From positions 17,089,058 to 17,153,057 of the forward strand of contig NC_087081.1 of NCBI RefSeq assembly GCF_026151205.1: a stretch of DNA of 64,000 nt, in the 5' to 3' direction. The DNA is from Bolinopsis microptera. Its lineage: Eukaryota > Ctenophora > Tentaculata > Lobata > Bolinopsidae. Each line of letters opens with the position of its first letter. Positions within the stretch are counted from its first letter, which is position 1. The notes under the pieces are model-generated. The model worked only from the letters and a program-made list of their open reading frames with translations. It was not told the origin of the DNA and ran no database searches. The translations under genes were made by a program, and so were the position numbers. Of the stretch, positions 60,701 to 64,000 are shown in pieces.

Positions 60701-62079
60701 AAGAGGGTTACTATGGTTAAATGTGCTTCACCAAGTACTGTGTCTCCAGCACGACTAAGAGGGTTACTATGGTTACATGTGCTTCACCAAGTACTGTGTC
60801 TCCAGCACGACTAAGAGGGTTACTATGGTTACATGTGCTTCACCAAGTACTGTGTCTCCAGCACGACTAAGAGGGTTACTATGGTTACATGTGCTTCACC
60901 AAGTACTGTGTCTCCAGCACGACTAAGAGGGTTACTATGGTTACATGTGCTTCACCAAGTACTGTGTCTCCAGCACGACTAAGAGGGTTACTATGGTTAC
61001 ATGTGCTTCACCAAGTACTGTGTCTCCAGCACGACTAAGAGGGTTACTATGGTTACATGTGCTTCACCAAGTACTGTGTCTCCAGCACGACTAAGAGGGT
61101 TACTATGGTTACATGTGCTTCACCAAGTACTGTGTCTCCAGCACGACTAAGAGGGAGGGAGGAGGGATATTTGAGAGGGGCATGGAAGAAGAGGAGTATT
61201 TGAAAGGGATGGAGGATGAAGAAGGGTACTTAGTACTTACTTTAACCAGTGAACGTGTAGAAGGTTTTCACCGCCCTTAGTAAACATAGTGGTGATCCTG
61301 CCAATATAAGATGGGATATCGGGGGTTTCTGGAGCTATTGAAACGTAGTCACCCAGGGATAATGCTTCATTTTCAACCACTGCTGACTTATAAAACACTT
61401 TCTTTCCTGATGAATATATTAAAAGTGGAATTTATGAATTTTTGTCAAATCAATCAATTTTAATAGCACTATTTTAATTTTCGGATCTAAAATAAAATTC
61501 ATAAAAACCTTCTTTGCATGTAATGTTTCCAGTAAACTTTCCTTCGATGCTACTAGACACTTTCTTATCTGCCTTTAACTGGGCCACTTTGTTGCTCGGG
61601 TCTAAGTTATCCGTTTTATCCTCGGAGTTCTCCTCGGCCCTCATCACCGCAATGTTTGGACACCTATCATTATTCATGTCTTAGTTACATTACTATTGAT
61701 TCGAGACTAGGAGCAATATCTCAAGTTTTATAGACGGGAACGTTTTCAGATCCTTGACTGTTACGAGAATTTAGAAAACGCACATGCTCTACTGCGCGCG
61801 CAAAAGATTAATATATTCAAAAACCGCGAAAATCAATGCTAACATTACCATTTACACACAACTATGTTTTTTGGTTTTCGCGCGCAGGAGCTTCGGCAAA
61901 AGAGATGCTGAACTGAATCGTGAAGATTGTATTTTTATCGCAAAAACTTACTTTCGTTCCATACAGGCTTGCTTCTTTTTGCCCGATCCTCCAAACTTTA
62001 TCTTATCCTTGCACATGTTGCATTCTCCACAATCCGGCGTCTTGCATACCTCACATTCATTACACCGTGTCTGCCGTGA
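46100..62079 (-). CDS. DNMT1: DNA (cytosine-5) methyltransferase 1, CXXC to C-terminus (24 exons, 5'-partial)
   Basis: Maintenance methyltransferase that copies CpG methylation to new DNA strands in the nucleus. The 24 exons join in frame (2775 nt, 924 residues plus stop): CXXC finger, BAH1, BAH2, a short basic linker, and the full catalytic domain with target recognition region. Catalytic motifs are complete: [13 protein letters not shown] (I), GGPPCQGFSG (IV, catalytic Cys), FLLENVRNF (VI), QTRRRA (VIII) and GNAVPPPL (X). The N-terminal replication-focus domain and PCNA motif are not in the window; the intron above 62079 runs past the right edge. One intron contains a whole P450 gene. Exon edges are duplicated in at least eight places. 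Confidence 0.95.
46246..47052. repeat. 30-bp CRE/E-box AT minisatellite
   Basis: About 26 units of tcacgtgacgtcattatata plus tattatataa in the last DNMT1 intron. Each has CACGTGACGTCA and a TA-rich half, so the whole unit is nearly self-complementary. Confidence 0.95.
47511..47600 (-). repeat. Triplicated acceptor region of a DNMT1 exon
   Basis: Three tandem 37-bp copies of a segment holding ctctgcag|gtaagaagtgctc, the acceptor and first bases of the exon 47511-47347. The copy nearest the exon is the working one. Confidence 0.9.
47612..48738. repeat. 45-bp minisatellite
   Basis: 25 units of tttcaaatactgtcaatacc plus tacaatctacatatcctactcactg, nearly perfect. Being a multiple of 3, it yields one long plus-strand open frame that is not a gene. 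Confidence 0.97.
49018..49857. other. DNMT1 intron, 3' side of the nested P450
   Basis: Contains one arm of the palindrome family (49076-49122) and the dispersed repeat shared with 29742-29825 (49168-49250). The rest is AT-rich; the P450 3' UTR should lie just below 49858. Confidence 0.6.
49858..52105 (-). CDS. Cytochrome P450 (four exons, nested in a DNMT1 intron)
   Basis: Membrane-bound haem monooxygenase of the ER type. Exons in order: 52105-51979, 51548-50886, 50785-50449, 50239-49858; phases 1, 1, 2 fit and the total is 502 residues, normal for a P450. Visible: N-terminal anchor ([16 protein letters not shown]) and proline hinge (AIPQPP); helix C GWALKRK (WxxxR); helix K ILECLR (ExxR); FNPERW; haem loop [10 protein letters not shown]. 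The helix I oxygen motif A-G-x-D/E-T-T is replaced by LVMDNM: the acid remains and the Thr is Asn. Overall feel is clan 46/clan 4-like, but family and substrate are unknown. Confidence 0.92.
50319..50363. mobile_element. 45-bp miniature hAT-type element
   Basis: cagtgggtaacgttgcctgt meets agggcccttcgttacgccactg head to head, flanked by a perfect 8-bp duplication atctgata (50311-50318 and 50364-50371). It is essentially just two terminal repeats of the family at 7515-7764. It sits in the last P450 intron. Confidence 0.8.
51572..51797. repeat. CRE/E-box CA-rich minisatellite
   Basis: About 11 irregular units of cacgtgacgtcacacacac between the true start of P450 exon 2 and a copied fragment of the same exon (51797-51860). 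Confidence 0.9.
51797..51865 (-). pseudogene. Decoy copy of P450 exon 2 acceptor and start
   Basis: Repeats the acceptor, then codons for [14 protein letters not shown] as in the real exon at 51548, then runs into the array and stops. A few silent or intronic differences separate the two. If used it would truncate the enzyme. Confidence 0.85.
52107..52707. repeat. 20-bp minisatellite ttactagtgtagttactagg
   Basis: 30 nearly perfect units placed exactly between the P450 start codon exon and a copy of its first codons. Confidence 0.96.
52700..52760 (-). pseudogene. Copied start-codon region of P450 exon 1
   Basis: The minus strand repeats the ATG (52753-52751) and [16 protein letters not shown] before entering the 20-bp array, where the frame stops at TAG. 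If the transcript starts upstream, this becomes a decoy upstream open frame. Confidence 0.85.
52761..53010. promoter_or_regulatory. Presumed P450 upstream region
   Basis: Intronic to DNMT1, upstream of the P450 on the minus strand. AT-rich; I see no certain TATA box. Listed because a same-strand nested gene needs its own promoter here or in the array. Confidence 0.25.
53012..53545 (+). pseudogene. Scrambled P450 pseudogene fragments
   Basis: At 53014-53076 the plus strand reads [19 protein letters not shown], like the C-terminus of the nested P450. At 53295-53530 it reads MEDLFKVC, then after a frameshift [20 protein letters not shown] and [10 protein letters not shown], like its central part ([18 protein letters not shown]). 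Order is inverted relative to the gene and stops intervene, so it is a rearranged dead paralogue on the opposite strand. Confidence 0.8.
53546..54310. other. DNMT1 intron, 5' side of nested P450
   Basis: TA-rich with small repeats (actataatactaac near 53790-53880). No coding signal. Confidence 0.6.
54415..54490. repeat. Short 21-bp repeat
   Basis: Three or four copies of tgtcacaaaataccttaaaac beside the DNMT1 exon at 54311-54386. Confidence 0.85.
54520..54600 (-). pseudogene. Decoy copy of the 3' half and donor of a DNMT1 exon
   Basis: Copies codons for [18 protein letters not shown] and on to HNAQ with a gttgga donor, downstream of the real exon 54749-54633; a few bases differ (one Arg is Cys). 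A small acctggtt repeat separates the two. Confidence 0.9.
54881..57650 (-). CDS. DNMT1: DNMT1 catalytic core exons (motifs I-VIII)
   Basis: Transcript order: 57650-57530 (NKGKKKR linker, [19 protein letters not shown]), 57070-56975 ([19 protein letters not shown]), 56602-56489 ([14 protein letters not shown]), 56087-56006 ([20 protein letters not shown]), 55838-55730 ([17 protein letters not shown]), 55262-55143 ([35 protein letters not shown]), 54986-54881 ([19 protein letters not shown]). All phases agree. The SAM-binding loop, the catalytic Cys and ENV motif are intact, so the enzyme is predicted active. The Lys-Gly linker is much shorter than in vertebrates. Confidence 0.95.
55264..55715. 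repeat. 22-bp E-box minisatellite abutting an acceptor
   Basis: About 20 units of agtaaaccagtaacacgtga plus tc, starting at the minus-strand acceptor of exon 55262-55143 (gtgttaccag). Confidence 0.95.
55815..55896 (-). repeat. Duplicated acceptor edge of the ENV-motif exon
   Basis: A 39-bp segment containing tttattttcag|gtgagttttacaggcc is present twice in tandem; it is the acceptor and first codons (EFYRP) of exon 55838-55730. Confidence 0.9.
56311..56535 (-). repeat. Fourfold tandem copy of the catalytic PCQ exon end
   Basis: The last 40 or so bases of exon 56602-56489, coding [13 protein letters not shown], plus its gtttattaag donor occur four times, separated by C-runs on the plus strand (copies begin near 56311, 56371, 56432 and 56481). 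Only the uppermost copy joins the rest of the exon; reading through hits a stop two codons into the intron. Confidence 0.9.
56605..56903. repeat. 14-bp E-box minisatellite abutting an acceptor
   Basis: About 21 units of aaacacgtgatatt, beginning at the minus-strand acceptor of the PCQ exon (cacgtgtttaacag). Confidence 0.95.
57225..57529. other. DNMT1 intron with a 120-bp tandem copy
   Basis: The words ccttactcgggaa, cgggttaatttatgactggg and aaaaatatggcgga occur twice (57272-57350 and 57391-57470), followed by a third, inverted piece (57480-57510). No coding signal. Confidence 0.6.
57688..58294. repeat. 13-bp minisatellite actattattaccc
   Basis: About 46 units lying between the donor of exon 58456-58296 and the motif I exon. 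Confidence 0.96.
58296..59628 (-). CDS. DNMT1: DNMT1 BAH2 domain exons
   Basis: Transcript order: 59628-59535 ([16 protein letters not shown]), 59395-59337 (KVDDEMFP), 59141-59020 ([27 protein letters not shown]), 58719-58606 ([19 protein letters not shown]), 58456-58296 ([22 protein letters not shown]). Readings follow human BAH2 (YRKYSDYIKGSN, FYRPENT, ADINLLYWS, GRCTVEYGED). Exon 59395 could start two bases later (cagag), but that breaks the phase. Confidence 0.92.
58921..59034 (-). repeat. Triplicated donor edge of a BAH2 exon
   Basis: The end of exon 59141-59020 (gatcttctgttaag) with its donor gtaaatagggactcagttaa is present three times at about 45-bp steps. The first in transcript order belongs to the intact exon. 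Confidence 0.9.
59770..59850 (-). repeat. Duplicated donor edge of the BAH1-BAH2 linker exon
   Basis: A 44-bp segment with ggctattcctttcttag|gttagcagttag occurs twice; it is the end and donor of exon 59933-59827. The acceptor side of this exon (59934-59990, caaacctgacaaagttacaa) is also tandemly doubled. Confidence 0.9.
59827..61406 (-). CDS. DNMT1: DNMT1 BAH1 domain exons
   Basis: Transcript order: 61406-61241 ([36 protein letters not shown]), 60420-60275 ([20 protein letters not shown]), 60161-60089 ([14 protein letters not shown]), 59933-59827 ([20 protein letters not shown]). Follows human BAH1 ([46 protein letters not shown]). Phases agree throughout. Exon 60420-60275 is preceded by about 13 tandem copies of its own beginning. 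Confidence 0.92.
60396..61155 (-). repeat. 56-bp array made of a DNMT1 acceptor and exon start
   Basis: About 13.5 units, each holding on the minus strand the intron end ccctcttag, the acceptor and exon bases tcgtgctggagacacagtac. Only the unit at 60420 continues into the real exon; in the others the frame soon runs back into the copied intron piece. One unit lacks two bases (tactgtctcc near 60627). Confidence 0.93.
61509..62079 (-). CDS. DNMT1: DNMT1 CXXC zinc finger and acidic linker exons
   Basis: Exon 62079-61952 encodes [38 protein letters not shown]: the eight-Cys CXXC finger with the KFGGSG loop that contacts unmethylated CpG. Exon 61663-61509 continues [18 protein letters not shown], as in human RRCPNMAMKEADDDEE, the autoinhibitory linker before BAH1. 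The next exon toward the N-terminus is outside the window. Confidence 0.94.
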
Positions 62080-62670
62080 CTGATGAAATAACGATGTGAG
62101 ATTAATACTAAGCGGAGTGTTTCATACCACGCCTTTTTACTGTGTGTTACGCTTTGCTTAAAATGTCAATTTTAACAAGTTGCATGTTTTTTTAGTGGGC
62201 AGATTTACAACCAATTAAATTTCCTATCATTTTGCTAGGGCGCATGCCAAAATAGTTGTCGCCCAGGTAAGATGTGGCCTCTTCTATAAACACTTAACCC
62301 TTATTGGAGGACATTGGTCAATAAAATAATGATGTTAGGGCTTGGGGGCCACAAATCTTGTACAACGTCTCCAATCTTTAGTCTCTAATCAACTCCCTGG
62401 ACCCTAACTCCCTGCCTAATTATTTCAACACCCAATAAAACTTGTTACCCCCCTTCAGGTTCCTTTACTTTCGTTTGGATATATCGCAACGAAATTTGGA
62501 AAGTTCACTAGTATAGTGTTACCTTCGGCAGGATATCACTGTCGCAGTTAAAATAGTGCTAAAGTATAAACTCGATCCCTCCAAATCATCAGACTGCAAC
62601 GAAATTTTCAAATAAATGGCAATCAAGTGACAGAAGCAATTACCACTTACCAGAGAATACACTTAAACCT
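62080..62670. other. DNMT1 intron, no exon identified
   Basis: AT-rich. A short minus-strand stretch after ttcgttgcag (near 62598) reads SDDLEGS before the sequence loses coding character; not enough for a call. Confidence 0.5.
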
Positions 62671-62671
62671 A

Positions 62672-64000
62672 ATTAACGTAATACACTTAAACTTAACTAA
62701 CGTAATACACTTAAACTTAACTAACGTAATACACTTAAACTTAACTAACGTAATACACTTAAACTTAACTAACGTAATAAACTTAAACTTAACTAACGTA
62801 ATAAACTTAAACCTAACTAACGTAATACACTTAAACTTAACTAACGTAATAAACTTAAACTTAACTAACGTAATACACTTAAACTTAACTAACGTAATAC
62901 ACTTAAACTTAACTAACGTAATACACTTAAACTTAACTAACGTAATACACTTAAACTTAACTAACGTAATACACTTAAACCTAACTAACATAATACACTT
63001 AAACTTAACTAACGTAATACACTTAAACTTAATTAACGTAATACACTTAAACTTAACTAACGTAATACACTTAAACTTAACTAACGTAATAAACTTAAAC
63101 TTAACTAACGTAATACACTTAAACTTAACTAACGTAATAAACTTAAACTTAACTAACGTAATACACTTAAACTTAACTAACGTAATACACTTAAACTTAA
63201 CTAACGTAATACACTTAAACTTAACTAACGTAATACACTTAAACTTAACTAACGTAATACACTTAAACCTAACTAACGTAATACACTTAAACTTAACTAA
63301 CGTAATACACTTAAACTTAATTAACGTAATACACTTAAACTTAACTAACGTAATACACTTAAACTTAATTAACGTAATAAACTTAAACTTAACTAACGTA
63401 ATAAACTTAAACTTAACTAACGTAATACACTTAAACTTAACTAACGTAATAAACTTAAACTTAACTAACGTAATAAACTTAAACTTAACTAACGTAATAC
63501 ACTTAAACTTAACTAACGTAATAAACTTAAACTTAACTAACGTAATAAACTTAAACTTAAATAACGTAATAAACTTAAACTTAACTAACGTAATACACTT
63601 AAACTTAACTAACGTAATACACTTAAACTTAATTAACGTAATAAACTTAAACTTAACTAACGTAATAAACTTAAACTTAACTAACGTAATACACTTAAAC
63701 TTAACTAACGTAATACACTTAAACTTAACTAACGTAATACACTTAAACTTAAATAACGTAATGCACTTAAACTTAATTAACGTAATACACTTAAACTTAA
63801 CTAACGTAATACACTTAAACTTAACTAACGTAATACACTTAAACTTAACTAACGTAATACAATTAAACTTAACTAACGTAATACACTTAAACTTAACTAA
63901 CGTAATACACTTAAACTTAACTAACGTAATAAACTTAAACTTAACTAACGTAATACACTTAAACTTAATTAACGTAATACACTTAAACTTAACTAACGTA
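62672..64000. repeat. 24-bp minisatellite running off the right edge
   Basis: More than 55 units of acttaaacttaactaacgta plus atac, with c/a and c/t variants arranged without obvious higher order. Continues beyond the window. Confidence 0.96.

Noticed and set aside
60396-61155. CRISPR-like or zinc-finger-like 56-bp repeat
   Set aside because: Units are copies of an intron-exon border of DNMT1 with no spacers and stops in the useful frame.

Overview
The window looks like nuclear DNA of an invertebrate animal. Every recognisable gene is split by GT-AG introns with matching phases. The gene content (a transmembrane adenylyl cyclase, a CXXC-BAH-BAH DNA methyltransferase 1, a microsomal cytochrome P450) is metazoan, and LINE and hAT remnants are present. 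I cannot name the phylum from sequence alone. Base composition is AT-rich, and most introns are packed with minisatellites.

Layout. 1-4.1 kb: three weak candidate exons of an unidentified minus-strand gene, separated by 26-bp and 40-bp arrays. 4.1-7.9 kb: no gene seen; old repeats, a LINE tail (7.04-7.34 kb) and a 250-bp hAT-type element (7515-7764). 7980-44910, plus strand: a complete AC9-like adenylyl cyclase, 28 coding exons, 3537 nt and 1178 residues when one copy of a duplicated exon is counted. Its introns hold a 2.4-kb tandem duplication that includes a whole exon, a 5'-truncated LINE at 24.08-24.49 kb and a 5-kb antisense LINE at about 34.15-39.35 kb. 46100-62079, minus strand: DNMT1 from the CXXC finger to the stop codon, 24 exons, 2775 nt, 924 residues; its N-terminal exons lie beyond the right edge. 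49858-52105, minus strand: a complete four-exon cytochrome P450 (502 residues) nested in one DNMT1 intron on the same strand, with a broken plus-strand P450 paralogue at 53.0-53.5 kb. The cyclase and DNMT1 are convergent, with 1.2 kb between their stop codons.

The most unusual property is structural. Minisatellites and short duplications repeatedly touch splice junctions, and in at least a dozen places a fragment of an exon with its own donor or acceptor has been copied next to the true exon: cyclase exons 6, 8 and 9, P450 exons 1 and 2, and eight DNMT1 exons (one with two edges copied). Copy number ranges from 2 to about 14. Many other arrays carry the palindromic cAMP-response core TGACGTCA fused to the E-box CACGTG, and one array repeats an AG|GT juxtaposition resembling a recursive splice site. 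No prokaryotic features, tRNA, rRNA or CRISPR were seen.
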